Below, piece after piece: positions 44,667-53,960 of a stretch of DNA of 64,000 bases (positions are counted from its first letter, which is position 1; each line of letters starts with the position of its first letter). The stretch comes from Bermanella sp040371755. Lineage in GTDB: Bacteria; Pseudomonadota; Gammaproteobacteria; Pseudomonadales; Oceanobacteraceae. The stretch spans positions 1 through 64,000 of the forward strand of contig NZ_BAABWE010000012.1 in NCBI RefSeq assembly GCF_040371755.1, read 5' to 3'. The notes under the pieces are model-generated. The model was not told the DNA's origin and ran no database searches. It saw nothing but the letters and a program-made list of their open reading frames with translations. The position numbers and the translations under genes are program-made.

Positions 44667-46301
44667 CTACAACATACGCACTAAGCGTTCTTGGCTTTTT
44701 TTCAACAATTGCCAACGCTGGTGGCGTTCATCGTTAGAAGGAATGTCCCCTACGCGGCGTAATAAATCATTCACTTCATCTACTAATTTGCGAGAGACTT
44801 CGCGCTGATCCATATAAGTAATTTTAACTTGAATGGCATTGAGCAGCACCGCCAAACCAGCTTCTTTATAAGACGTGGCTTGATCAAGTAACTCAATGGC
44901 TTGAGATAATTGACCTTGCTCAAAAAAGCTGATGGCTTTGTCGTTAATATCGGTAGTGTACTGACGCACCACATGTTCGTTGATTTCCCCTTTAGTGCGC
45001 TCAAGCTCTTTCATTTCAGAGCGAGTAAGGTCATCTTTGGCGGATACTGTGCCTAATAAATCCTGAGCTTTAGCGTGTTGCTTAGTGGCAATAAATACAT
45101 TAACCATGGATAACAGCTGGTTATTACTGGGTTTATTTATAGTGTCTAAAAGGTTTTCTGCTTTTTCGGCAGCTACTTTTGCATCGGCTTCTTTGCCTAA
45201 GTTGGTATAGGTGGTGCTTTCTATTAGATTGGCTTCTAGCAGGTATTCAGGGGTATCGGAATAGATAGTTTTCACTTCATCTATGGCTTTTAAGGCATCG
45301 CCACTGCCTGAACGGGCTTCACGATTATTATTGGTAGAGATTTTACGTTGTAATGATTTTGCAAAGTATAAGTAGTTTTTTGCTGAGCAATAACAGCTGT
45401 GACGAGCCAGTTTCACCGATTGCCTAAATGCCCCTTCTGCTACTTCCATATCTTTATTGGCAAAGGCAATTCGACCTAGTTCCATTTGTCTTAATACTTG
45501 TTTGGGGGAGACATTAGTGCCCTGTAAAAGTACATTTTGTGCTGATTTTAAGTCTTTGTTTTTTATATGAATTTTGCAAAGTAAGTCATAACATTGGACA
45601 TACTTTGGGTGCATTTTTATGGTGTATTCCAGCAGTTTTTTTGATTCATCAATATTACCTAAGTGAAACAAACAGGTGGCTTTACCCAAGAGCGCCCAGT
45701 TAATTTCCCTGTCGGCAAGAATGCTGTCATACAAGGCTAAGGCCTCTTCATTGCGCTTCATAGACATAAGAGTGCGACCCATAATGCGCTCTACCCGTAT
45801 TTTTAGGCGGGGTTTATGTTCTATGTAGTGTTTACATAGCTGAAGAACTTCTTTTTTCGCTTGTCGATCTATGGCTTGATTAATGGGCTTAAGTTGTTCT
45901 TTGGTGGTCAAAATGCGGGTTAATCGTTGGCGCATAATATCAATAGTAAATGGCTTAGTGACGTAGTCGTCGGGCTCGTACTCAATGGCACCCATTACCA
46001 TATCCATGGCATTTTCACCGGTGAGCATGATAAAGGTAGAGGTGGCTTTTAAACGGCGAATAAAGCGTGCTTCTTCAAGGATCTGTTGACCATCACGACC
46101 ACGGCCAAGATTATAATCACTGATGACGATATCGTAATCGTTATTGAGAATATACTCAGTGGCTTCATCACCATCCATGGCGATATCCACGTTAGTGGCG
46201 CCTAAAATGATGAGCATTTTTTTCATGGCACTGCGCGATTCGACCAAATCATCCACTGCGAGAATCCGCTTGCCTGCCAGCATGGCTTCGATATTTGCCA
46301 T
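44667..46301 (-). CDS. Response regulator with C-terminal TPR domain
   Basis: 544 residues. The CheY-like receiver domain (about 10-130) has acidic residues Asp17/Asp18, phospho-acceptor Asp62 in VISDYNLG, Thr94 in MLTGEN and Lys116 in YVTKPF. The rest is helical, with tetratricopeptide-like repeats (EEALALYDSILADREINWALLG and SKKLLEYTIKMHPKYVQC types). No DNA-binding or enzymatic output domain is present, so output is likely protein-protein contact. It is paired with the histidine kinase gene just downstream. It is divergent from the acyltransferase gene. Confidence 0.85.
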   Translation of the reverse strand: MANIEAMLAGKRILAVDDLVESRSAMKKMLIILGATNVDIAMDGDEATEYILNNDYDIVISDYNLGRGRDGQQILEEARFIRRLKATSTFIMLTGENAMDMVMGAIEYEPDDYVTKPFTIDIMRQRLTRILTTKEQLKPINQAIDRQAKKEVLQLCKHYIEHKPRLKIRVERIMGRTLMSMKRNEEALALYDSILADREINWALLGKATCLFHLGNIDESKKLLEYTIKMHPKYVQCYDLLCKIHIKNKDLKSAQNVLLQGTNVSPKQVLRQMELGRIAFANKDMEVAEGAFRQSVKLARHSCYCSAKNYLYFAKSLQRKISTNNNREARSGSGDALKAIDEVKTIYSDTPEYLLEANLIESTTYTNLGKEADAKVAAEKAENLLDTINKPSNNQLLSMVNVFIATKQHAKAQDLLGTVSAKDDLTRSEMKELERTKGEINEHVVRQYTTDINDKAISFFEQGQLSQAIELLDQATSYKEAGLAVLLNAIQVKITYMDQREVSRKLVDEVNDLLRRVGDIPSNDERHQRWQLLKKSQERLVRML

Positions 46302-46419
46302 AAATCATCCTTTATCCCTTATTACAGAATAGACAAAGATGAAACTTTCGCTTGGGCTAGAGAAAATTATCTAAATAGTGCAAAGTCCCGTTTTTTCTTA
46401 ACAGCAGTAAATATTGTTT

Positions 46420-47310
46420 ATGGATATCAAATCGGCAATCGCTCTTGGTTTAATTCACTCACTTGGTGCGCTTAATTTGAAAGGGGCTAGGGCCATGGGT
46501 AGCGCCATAGGTTCTTTATTGTGCTTGACTCATTCCCGTATGTATAAGGTAACGCAAAGGAATATTGAGCTATGTTACCCAGATTTACCTAAGGCTGGGC
46601 AGCAATCACTGGTTAAGCAAAGTGTCAAAGAAACCACTAAGGCCATTACTGAGATTGGTATTGCGTGGGGAGGAAGCAAAGAAAAGTTCGCCCGCAATGC
46701 CGCCATGATTGAACATGTGCGTAACCAAGACTTATTTGATGAAGCCTTAGCCAAAGGGGATGGCATCATGATTCTAACCCCTCATCTTGGTAACTGGGAA
46801 TTTATCTCTTCGTGGTTGCCGCAGCGCTGCGATTTAATGGCGCTTTATAAAACCGCGAAAATGCCCGGATTCGAAAAAGCCATGCTCAAGGCAAGGGAAG
46901 ACAGTGGTGCTACCTTAGTTGCAGGTACTGCCCGAGGCGTAAAAGGTTTGTTTGATCACTATAAAAATAAAAAAGTCATTATGATTTTGCCTGACCAAGA
47001 GCCTGCGCCTAAATCAGGGGTGTGGGCCGACTTCTTTGGTGTTAGCACGTTAACACCAAAAGTAGTGCACTCTATGATTAAAAAGAATCCACAAGGTACC
47101 GTATTATTTGCTTATGTGATTCGTACCAAAAACGGCTTTGAATTGATCTTTAGAGGGTTGTCTGATGATATTTACAATGAAGATGTAAACATTAGTGCTC
47201 AAGCCATGAATAAAGGTATCGAAGAATGCATTGCAGATGCGCCAGCCCAATATCAGTGGGATTACAAACGCTTTAAACAGCACCCTGCAAAGTATTACAA
47301 AGGGCTGTGA
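46420..47310 (+). CDS. Lysophospholipid/lipid A-type acyltransferase (LpxL/HtrB family)
   Basis: Inner-membrane acyltransferase, 296 residues, with an N-terminal hydrophobic helix. The catalytic motif is HLGNWEF (H-x4-E). Further signatures are LMALYKTAKMPGFE, ILPDQEPAPKSGVWADFFG and YQWDYKRFK. The frame opens at TTG 46414; ATG 46420 is preferred. Likely role: late acylation of lipid A or another glycolipid; which acyl chain is transferred cannot be judged. It converges on trkH. Confidence 0.87.
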   Translation: MDIKSAIALGLIHSLGALNLKGARAMGSAIGSLLCLTHSRMYKVTQRNIELCYPDLPKAGQQSLVKQSVKETTKAITEIGIAWGGSKEKFARNAAMIEHVRNQDLFDEALAKGDGIMILTPHLGNWEFISSWLPQRCDLMALYKTAKMPGFEKAMLKAREDSGATLVAGTARGVKGLFDHYKNKKVIMILPDQEPAPKSGVWADFFGVSTLTPKVVHSMIKKNPQGTVLFAYVIRTKNGFELIFRGLSDDIYNEDVNISAQAMNKGIEECIADAPAQYQWDYKRFKQHPAKYYKGL

Positions 47311-47330
47311 AGGAAAAACTACTGACCAAA

Positions 47331-47354
47331 ACGCAGTGAAAAATTTCACTGCGT
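47331..47354. terminator. Inverted repeat between converging genes
   Basis: ACGCAGTGAAA (47331-47341) is complementary to TTTCACTGCGT (47344-47354). There is no clear T-run, but its position between the acyltransferase gene and trkH suits a shared transcript end. Confidence 0.5.
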
Positions 47355-47366
47355 CTCCCGTCTGGC

Positions 47367-48815
47367 TTACTGTCGCCAAAACGTAGGGGTAAACAACACC
47401 AATAAGGTGAAAATCTCTAAGCGGCCTAACAACATGGCAAAACTTAACACCCATTTGGCAAAGTCACTGATATTTTCATAGTTAGCGGCAACTTCACCTA
47501 AACCCGGACCGAGGTTATTAATACATGCTCCAACTGCTGAAAACGCCGATACAAAGTCCATGCCTGTGGCCAGTAGCAATAACGTCATGATGATATATAG
47601 CATTAAGTAAACGCTGAAAAATCCCCATACCGCTTCTACTACACGGTCATCAATGGGACGGCCACCGATGCGAATAGGAATAATAGCGTTAGGGTGAATC
47701 AGGCGTTTCATTTCTCGCGAGCCTTGTTTATATATCAGCAATACGCGAATAACCTTTAAGCCGCCGCCAGTACTTCCCGCACAGCCACCCATAAAGGCTA
47801 AAAAGAATAAAAAGAAAGGTAAAAAAGCAGGCCATAATGAAAAGTCTGCGGTGGCAAAGCCTGTGGTAGTGGCAATACTCACAAGTTCAAACAAACCAAA
47901 GCGTAGGGCTTCGTTAGGGTTGTAACTCTCACTGGCCACCAAGGTGGTAAACGTCACAAGGGCGGCAAGCGCCAATACCGTAAGCAGTACTTTTACCTCA
48001 GAGTCTTGGAAGTAATGGCTAATGGATTTAAATCGCCAAGCATAAAAATGCAGAGCAAAATTAAACGCACTGATGATCATAAAGAAGATGGCCACCCCTT
48101 CTATAAGTGGGCTATCAAAAAATCCGATACTGTCATCATGGGTACTAAAGCCGCCAATGGCGACGGTACTAAAGGCATGGCAAATGGCATCAAATGCATT
48201 CATTCCAGATATGTAAAACCCTAGGCCGCAAGCAATGGTTAGGGCCAAATAGATGTACCAAAGGGTTTTGGCGGTTTCAGTAATGCGCGGGGTTAGCTTG
48301 CTGTCTTTCATGGGTCCAGGGGTTTCGGTGCGATAGAGCTGCATGCCCCCGATACCCAGCATAGGCAGAATAGCCACCGCTAATACAATGATCCCCATAC
48401 CGCCAAGCCATTGTAAGGATTGACGATAAAATAAAATGGACTGCGGCAGGTGGTCAATGCCTGTCATGACGGTGGCACCTGTGGTGGTCCAACCGGAGAG
48501 CGACTCAAAAAAAGCATCGGTAAAACTCAACCCCGGACTTTCTGCCAGCATTAAAGGCAGTGCCCCAGAAACCCCTAGCACCAGCCAGAATAAAACCGTT
48601 ACCACGAAACCATCACGGGTTTTTAAATCTTTATGCTGGTTTCGAACTGGCAGCCAACATGCGGCACCAACACCAAAGTTAATACCTAATGCACTGGCAA
48701 ACGCAATTAAGGCACCATCTTGATAGATGACACTGACCACCATAGGAGGCAGCAAGGCAATGCTGAACACCATGAGCAAAATGCCCAAAATACGAAAAAT
48801 GATGGCTAAATGCAT
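47367..48815 (-). CDS. trkH: Trk potassium uptake protein TrkH
   Basis: Membrane pore of the Trk K+ system, 482 residues. Four pore-loop repeats are visible: GWTTTGATVMTG, FSTVAIGGFSTHD, ATTTGFATADFS, and ACINNLGPGLGE, each with the filter glycine. The intramembrane loop GCAGSTGGGLKVIR is the gating segment. It lies 57 bp downstream of trkA on the same strand, forming a trkA-trkH unit. Confidence 0.96.
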   Translation of the reverse strand: MHLAIIFRILGILLMVFSIALLPPMVVSVIYQDGALIAFASALGINFGVGAACWLPVRNQHKDLKTRDGFVVTVLFWLVLGVSGALPLMLAESPGLSFTDAFFESLSGWTTTGATVMTGIDHLPQSILFYRQSLQWLGGMGIIVLAVAILPMLGIGGMQLYRTETPGPMKDSKLTPRITETAKTLWYIYLALTIACGLGFYISGMNAFDAICHAFSTVAIGGFSTHDDSIGFFDSPLIEGVAIFFMIISAFNFALHFYAWRFKSISHYFQDSEVKVLLTVLALAALVTFTTLVASESYNPNEALRFGLFELVSIATTTGFATADFSLWPAFLPFFLFFLAFMGGCAGSTGGGLKVIRVLLIYKQGSREMKRLIHPNAIIPIRIGGRPIDDRVVEAVWGFFSVYLMLYIIMTLLLLATGMDFVSAFSAVGACINNLGPGLGEVAANYENISDFAKWVLSFAMLLGRLEIFTLLVLFTPTFWRQ

Positions 48816-48872
48816 ATTGTCATAAACTCTTTGTGTTGACCTGATGGCAAAGGCCGACTTTATTATTTTGCT

Positions 48873-50252
48873 TTAAAAGAAACCCAGTTCCACTTGGAAT
48901 AAACGCTCAATTTCAGGAATACGTTTTTTATCCAGCACAAAAAGAATTACATGGTCTTCACTTTCAATCACCACATCCCCGTGGGCAATTAATACCAATT
49001 CATTTCGCACTATGGCACCAATGGTTGAACCTTCAGGTAAATCAATTTGGTCCAAACGACGCCCTACAACTTTAGATGTACTTTTATCACCATGGGCAAT
49101 GGCTTCAATGGCTTCGGCAGCACCGCGACGTAAGCTGTGTACATTAGCTACATCGCCACGACGAACATGGGTAAGCAAACTGCCAATGGTGGTTTGACTT
49201 GGGCTAATGGCAATATCGATGTTTTGTCCTTGAACTAAATCTACATATTGAGCTTTGTTGATAAGGGTCATCACCTTACGCGCACCTAATTGCTTAGCCA
49301 GCATAGAGGACATGACGTTAACTTCATCGTCATTGGTCAGGGCGCAAAATACATCGCAGTTTTCGATATTGGACTCTAGCAGTAACTCTTTATCGGTGGC
49401 ACTGCCGTTCATGATGATGGTTTTGCTTTTGACTTTTTCGCTTAGGCGTTCGCAGCGGCTGCGGTTGTGATCGATCAATTTTACGTTGTAATGGGGTTCT
49501 AATGCTTGGGCTAAACGCGCGCCGATATTACCACCACCGGCAATAATAATGCGTTTATAGGCTTGCTCACTGCGACGCATTTCCGCCATGACTATACGAA
49601 TATCTTTAGTGGCGGCAATGAAGAATACTTCGTCGTCCACTTCAATCACGGTATTAGCCACTGGTAAGATGGCTTGGCCTTTACGATAAATGGCCGCGAC
49701 TCGTGTATCAATGCCGCTTTTTAAATGTTCACGCAAGTAACGCAACTCTTGCCCAACCAATGGGCCGCCATAATAGGCCTTAGTGCCCACTAACTTCACT
49801 CGGTTATCTGCAAAGTCCAGTACTTGAAGGGCTCCGGGGAATTCCAGCAAGCGTTTAATGTAGTTGGTAACCACTTGCTCTGGGCTGATAAATACATCAA
49901 TGGGCACCCCGTGGTTGCCAAAGAGCTCTTCAGTTTGGCTGTATTCTTGTGCACGAATTCGGCTGATTTTAGTGGGAGTTTTAAATAATGAATGCGCCAC
50001 CTGACAGGCCACCATATTCACTTCATCACTGTTGGTGACAGCCACAAGCATGTCGGCATCATCGCCACCAGCTTGTTCAAGAATATGGGGGTAAGAAGCC
50101 TTGCCACGCACAGTACGAATATCCAAGCGATTTTGCAGTTCTTTCAAACGCTCAGCATCGGTATCCACAACCGTGATGTCGTTGCCTTCGGTGACGAGGT
50201 GCTCGGCGAGGGTGCCGCCTACTTGACCTGCACCTAGTATTATTATCTTCAT
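48873..50252 (-). CDS. trkA: Trk potassium uptake protein TrkA
   Basis: Cytoplasmic regulator of TrkH, 459 residues, with two RCK halves. Each has a Rossmann NAD-binding motif (IIILGAGQVGGTLAEHL at the N-terminus; IIIAGGGNIGARLAQAL near residue 235) and a TrkA-C domain. It belongs to the conserved def-fmt-rsmB-trkA cluster, here interrupted by an unknown membrane-protein gene. A palindromic repeat element sits in its leader, ending 25 bp before the ATG. Confidence 0.97.
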   Translation of the reverse strand: MKIIILGAGQVGGTLAEHLVTEGNDITVVDTDAERLKELQNRLDIRTVRGKASYPHILEQAGGDDADMLVAVTNSDEVNMVACQVAHSLFKTPTKISRIRAQEYSQTEELFGNHGVPIDVFISPEQVVTNYIKRLLEFPGALQVLDFADNRVKLVGTKAYYGGPLVGQELRYLREHLKSGIDTRVAAIYRKGQAILPVANTVIEVDDEVFFIAATKDIRIVMAEMRRSEQAYKRIIIAGGGNIGARLAQALEPHYNVKLIDHNRSRCERLSEKVKSKTIIMNGSATDKELLLESNIENCDVFCALTNDDEVNVMSSMLAKQLGARKVMTLINKAQYVDLVQGQNIDIAISPSQTTIGSLLTHVRRGDVANVHSLRRGAAEAIEAIAHGDKSTSKVVGRRLDQIDLPEGSTIGAIVRNELVLIAHGDVVIESEDHVILFVLDKKRIPEIERLFQVELGFF

Positions 50253-50276
50253 TTAGTTTTGGAACCTATTAGTGTG

Positions 50277-50396
50277 GAACCTATCTGCGTTGCCAATACT
50301 GCGTTGAAAAGAGACATTGAGTTCGTTACATAGGCCAGCTATGCGCCTCACTAAATGTCTCTTTTCGCCTTGTCTTGCCTGCCTCGAAAACGGTTC
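50277..50396 (+). repeat. Dispersed palindromic element, copy B (upstream of trkA)
   Basis: Outer GAACC (50277-50281) pairs with GGTTC (50392-50396). Middle GAAAAGAGACATT (50306-50318) pairs perfectly with AATGTCTCTTTTC (50354-50366). The inner core is CGTTACATAGGCCAGCTATGCGCCTCAC. Conserved blocks CTATCTGCGTTG, CGTTACATAG, CTATGCGCCTC and CTTGCCTGCCTCG match copy A, but the arms are unrelated to those of A. It lies in the trkA leader, on the opposite strand sense to trkA. Confidence 0.8.
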
Positions 50397-50434
50397 AGGG
50401 CAGTCATAAAGTATATTTGAAAACGAATAATTTC

Positions 50435-51043
50435 TTAGCTTAAAGGTTTTGCTTTCGCTAAGCGTCTCATGCACATTGTTTTAAAGCTATTTGAGTTTTC
50501 ATCCAATGGCTGAATTGATTCCGCAGTTCTAAATAAAACCAATGCGCCATCGTAATCACCCGATAAAAATTTAGTTTTTGCATCTTTTAAAAAGCTTTCA
50601 TTATCAAGATTTTGATTGCTTTTTAATGTTAAAGGTTGCGATAACTCAGATTTATTTAACTTCTTTGCTGCAAAAATAAGCAGAGTAGTTATTGCCAATA
50701 CTGCTTCAACCCCTAAAGCAAATAAATCAATGGTGTTACCTAAATCTGTTGAAATAAAAAATTTAATAAAAAATGAAATTGGGAATACTAAAGCTCTCAA
50801 AATAACGATAGTTCTCGCTAGATTCGTCCAGCCAATCCAAGATGTATTATTAGCACATTTCCATATCGAAACCTGATAGAAAATAAAAAACGCCAAAATA
50901 CACACGAAACATAAAATTAGAAAAAAAATACTTTGAGATAGTATTCCTAGGGCCACTAACCCCACTGCAACTAGGATATAAGCAAGTCCAACCAACCAAA
51001 ATGCAGTAGCAAGACTCTCTTCGCCTCTTAGTAATGTCGCCAT
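50435..51043 (-). CDS. Membrane protein of unknown function
   Basis: Not recognised. A 202-residue protein with about four membrane helices (AFWLVGLAYILVAVGLVAL, IFFLILCFVCILAFFIFYQV, a segment near ALVFPISFFIKFFI, and DLFALGVEAVLAITTLLIFAA). WKCANNTSWIGWTNLARTIV lies between helices 2 and 3. The cytoplasmic C-terminus has a TPR-like motif (DAKTKFLSGDYDGALVLFRTAE). It starts 2 bp after the rsmB stop, so it is cotranscribed with def-fmt-rsmB. AT content is higher than in its neighbours, suggesting a later insertion. Confidence 0.75.
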   Translation of the reverse strand: MATLLRGEESLATAFWLVGLAYILVAVGLVALGILSQSIFFLILCFVCILAFFIFYQVSIWKCANNTSWIGWTNLARTIVILRALVFPISFFIKFFISTDLGNTIDLFALGVEAVLAITTLLIFAAKKLNKSELSQPLTLKSNQNLDNESFLKDAKTKFLSGDYDGALVLFRTAESIQPLDENSNSFKTMCMRRLAKAKPLS

Positions 51044-51045
51044 AA

Positions 51046-52347
51046 TTATTGTTTTCTCAACAGTGCATAAAAAAAGCCATCGTGGCTGTTTTGCTGAGGA
51101 AACAGCTGCCAGCCAAAACCCGTATTTATGCCGGTGTTAAGGTTCATAGGCGCTAAGTTGGCATCGGTATATTCTAGTAAAAAAGCTTCAATATTATTGC
51201 TGTTTTCTATGGGTAATATAGAGCAGGTGGCATAGAGCAATGTGCCGCCGGGTTTTAATAAAGCCCATGCTTTTCTGAGTATTTCACCCTGTAATTGGGC
51301 AAGGTTATCAATATCTTCTTTTTTGCGCAGCAACTTAATGTCTGGGTGGCGTCTTATTACACCTGTGGCGCTGCAAGGCACGTCTAATAAAATTCGATCA
51401 TAGAGGATACCATTCCACCATGTGTCTGGGTGTTGCGCTTCCCCTTGTAACACGTTGGCATTGAGCTTTAGACGCTCTAAGTTTTCTGTCACTCGGGTTA
51501 AGCGCTTGGCGTCTGCGTCTAAGGCGGTGACGTTGGCTTGGTTATTTGAGTGCTCGAGTAAATGGCAGGTTTTACCACCGGGGGCACTACAGGCATCAAG
51601 GATATTATCACCGGCTTGCGGGTCTAAAAGGGCTGCCGCTAACTGTGCGGCTTCGTCTTGTACGCTGCAACTGCCTTGTTGAAAATCGGGTAAAAGATTT
51701 ACGTCGCAAGGTTTATCCAAATAGATGGATGTAAGCGCTGACTTACCTTTTATAGCATCTATATCACTGCAAGAAAGGGTTTGTAAGTACTTGCTAGTAT
51801 CTTGAAGTTGCTGATTGTTACGCAGGCACATAGGGGCCTGAAGGTTGCCTTGCGCACATATACTTTGCCATGATTGTGGCCAGCTTTTTTTAAGCAATTT
51901 AATGAACCATTTTGGGTGTTCATAGTGGGGTACTTCACTGTTTTCAAGGTTGGCCAGTAGCTCGCCTTTTTCTCGCTGAAAGCGTCTTAATATGGCGTTA
52001 AGTACCCCTTTGAATTTACCCAATTTGAGCTGTTCGCAGGCTTGTACGGTTTCATTAATGGCCGCGTGTTCTGAAATGTCACTGTGAGCTAATTGGTAAA
52101 GGCCTACCCATAATAATGCCTGAACTGGGCGCGCGGATTCTGGCAAGGGTTTGTCCAATAATATTTTGCTCAATGCATTGATAGAGAAAAAGTGTCGGCA
52201 GCAGCCAAAACAAATGTGCTGCAGCAACCCTTTGTCTTGCTCGGCCACCTGTTTGGAGAAATACGCCAACGCAGAAGTTAAGCTTTTTTGTTCATCCACT
52301 ACATCTAATAAAGCTAGGGCAGCTAGGGCACGGCTATTTAATTGCAT
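51046..52347 (-). CDS. rsmB: 16S rRNA (cytosine-967-C5)-methyltransferase RsmB
   Basis: 433 residues. An N-terminal NusB-like RNA-binding domain is followed by a SAM-dependent methyltransferase domain with motif I LDACSAPGGKTCHLLEH. The catalytic cysteines lie in LDVPCSATGVIRRHPDI and LLYATCSILPIEN. Methylates C967 of 16S rRNA. Also known as sun or rrmB. It lies 6 bp after fmt. Confidence 0.96.
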   Translation of the reverse strand: MQLNSRALAALALLDVVDEQKSLTSALAYFSKQVAEQDKGLLQHICFGCCRHFFSINALSKILLDKPLPESARPVQALLWVGLYQLAHSDISEHAAINETVQACEQLKLGKFKGVLNAILRRFQREKGELLANLENSEVPHYEHPKWFIKLLKKSWPQSWQSICAQGNLQAPMCLRNNQQLQDTSKYLQTLSCSDIDAIKGKSALTSIYLDKPCDVNLLPDFQQGSCSVQDEAAQLAAALLDPQAGDNILDACSAPGGKTCHLLEHSNNQANVTALDADAKRLTRVTENLERLKLNANVLQGEAQHPDTWWNGILYDRILLDVPCSATGVIRRHPDIKLLRKKEDIDNLAQLQGEILRKAWALLKPGGTLLYATCSILPIENSNNIEAFLLEYTDANLAPMNLNTGINTGFGWQLFPQQNSHDGFFYALLRKQ

Positions 52348-52353
52348 AGGGTT

Positions 52354-53295
52354 TTATAGCTCGCTGGCCAATACATAATGTTCGTTGAATGGGTGTTTAC
52401 CATTAAGAATGTCGGATACTAATTGGGGCTTTTTCCCCGGTAATTGAACTTGCTCTAAGGCCACTGCCATATTGCCACAAGCGATGATGATGCCCATTTC
52501 ATTTACTGATAATACAGTGCCTGCAATGGCTGTATGGACTTTTGGGTAAACCTGAGCTTGTAACACGCGAATACGATTATCACCTAATAAGGTGTAACAC
52601 ATGGGTGCAGGGTTAAATGCCCGTATTTTTTGGACTACCTCTTGAGCATCTAAGCGCCAGTCGATTAAGGCTTCATTTTTAGAAAGTTTGTGAGCATAAG
52701 TGGTAAGGGTATCGTCTTGCACCTCTCCTAATACCGGCCCTGTTTGATATTTGGCGACCACATCCACAATGGCTTGGCTGCCTAATTTGGCAAGGCGGTC
52801 ATGTAAGCTGCCCCCAGTGTCGTTGGGCATAATGGGAGTTTCAACTTTATGCAGCATTGGGCCAGTGTCTAGCCCCAGTTCCATTTGCATGACGGTAACA
52901 CCGGATTGTGCGTCGCCGGCTTCAATAGCGCGCTGAATGGGGGCGGCACCACGCCATCTTGGCAATAATGAGGCGTGGCTATTAATACAAGCAAGTGTGG
53001 GAATATCTAAAACAGCTTGTGGTAACAATAAGCCATAGGCTACGACGATGAATAAGTCGGGTTTTAATTGGGCGAGCTGTTCAATATCGGCAGGGTCTTT
53101 AAAATTTAACGGCTGATACACCTCGATACCATGCTCTAAGGCCACTTTTTTCACAGCACTAGGTTGCAGTTTTTTGCCTCGACCAGCTGGGCGATCCGGT
53201 TGTGTATATACCCCAACAATGTTGGCTGAGGTTTTCAGTAAGGCTTCTAAGTGGCGGGCGGCAAAATCTGGGGTGCCAGCAAATACAATTCTCAA
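52354..53295 (-). CDS. fmt: Methionyl-tRNA formyltransferase
   Basis: Formylates initiator Met-tRNA using 10-formyl-THF. Signature LRIVFAGTPDFAARHLEALL starts the domain, and the catalytic motif is INSHASLLPRWRGAAPIQ with the conserved SLLP loop. The frame opens at ATG 53319. However, AAAGGA 7 bp before a TTG at 53295 gives an N-terminus directly at LRIVFAG, as in other Fmt proteins, so TTG is favoured (313 residues, near the 315 of E. coli). Cotranscribed with def. Confidence 0.95.
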   Translation of the reverse strand: MRIVFAGTPDFAARHLEALLKTSANIVGVYTQPDRPAGRGKKLQPSAVKKVALEHGIEVYQPLNFKDPADIEQLAQLKPDLFIVVAYGLLLPQAVLDIPTLACINSHASLLPRWRGAAPIQRAIEAGDAQSGVTVMQMELGLDTGPMLHKVETPIMPNDTGGSLHDRLAKLGSQAIVDVVAKYQTGPVLGEVQDDTLTTYAHKLSKNEALIDWRLDAQEVVQKIRAFNPAPMCYTLLGDNRIRVLQAQVYPKVHTAIAGTVLSVNEMGIIIACGNMAVALEQVQLPGKKPQLVSDILNGKHPFNEHYVLASEL

Positions 53296-53320
53296 GGGGT
53301 TGTCCTTTAGATAGAGCATA

Positions 53321-53342
53321 CAGGCCGAATATATCCGGCCTG
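53321..53342. repeat. Hairpin between def and fmt
   Basis: CAGGCCG (53321-53327) pairs perfectly with CGGCCTG (53336-53342) around an 8-nt AT loop. It occupies the short spacer before fmt and may affect expression of fmt relative to def. Confidence 0.6.
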
Positions 53343-53346
53343 TTAA

Positions 53347-53862
53347 TTAAGCGTTTTTAGCCGCGATGCGGTGTTGTTTTTCTAGTTTTTTGCGAATGCG
53401 ATCACGCTTCATATTGGATAGGTAGTCCACAAACAGCTTACCGTTAAGGTGATCCATCTCGTGTTGAATGCACACAGCTAATAGACCTTCGGCTTCTAAT
53501 TCATATGCTTTGCCGTTTTCATCGGTAGCGTTGATCAAGCAGTGCTCCACTCGTTCAATGTCTTCATAAAAGCCCGGCACACTTAAGCAGCCTTCTTGCA
53601 TTTTTTCTTTGTTGCCTTCAAGGATGGTCAGGCTTGGATTAATAAATACTCGGGGTTCGGACTTGTCTTCACTTAAGTCCATTACGATAATTTGCTCGTG
53701 AACATCTATCTGAGTTGCCGCAAGTCCAATACCCGGGGCGTCGTACATGGTTTCAAACATGTCTTTAATTAATTGGCGATGTTCATCGGTAACAGTCTCA
53801 ACTGGCTTGGCAATTTTGCGCAATCGAGGGTCAGGAAACTCTAAAATTTCTAATATAGCCAT
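53347..53862 (-). CDS. def: Peptide deformylase
   Basis: Iron metallohydrolase that removes the N-formyl group from nascent proteins, 171 residues. Motif 1 is GIGLAATQI, motif 2 is EGCLSVPG (metal Cys) and motif 3 is QHEMDHLNGKLFVDYL (two metal His, catalytic Glu). It leads the def-fmt-rsmB-(unknown)-trkA operon, divergent from the lysM gene. Confidence 0.97.
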   Translation of the reverse strand: MAILEILEFPDPRLRKIAKPVETVTDEHRQLIKDMFETMYDAPGIGLAATQIDVHEQIIVMDLSEDKSEPRVFINPSLTILEGNKEKMQEGCLSVPGFYEDIERVEHCLINATDENGKAYELEAEGLLAVCIQHEMDHLNGKLFVDYLSNMKRDRIRKKLEKQHRIAAKNA

Positions 53863-53960
53863 AAACTTGTGAAGCCTTAGTAGTCATCAGGGTATAGGCC
53901 CTGCTAATATTACGGTAGGAACCCTGACTAGCTCTACACATGTGTGTTTGAGCATACAGA

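Noticed and set aside
48887..48900. parS-like sequence GTTCCACTTGGAAT at the end of trkA
   Set aside because: Two mismatches to the 14-bp core break the palindrome, and it encodes normal C-terminal residues of TrkA.
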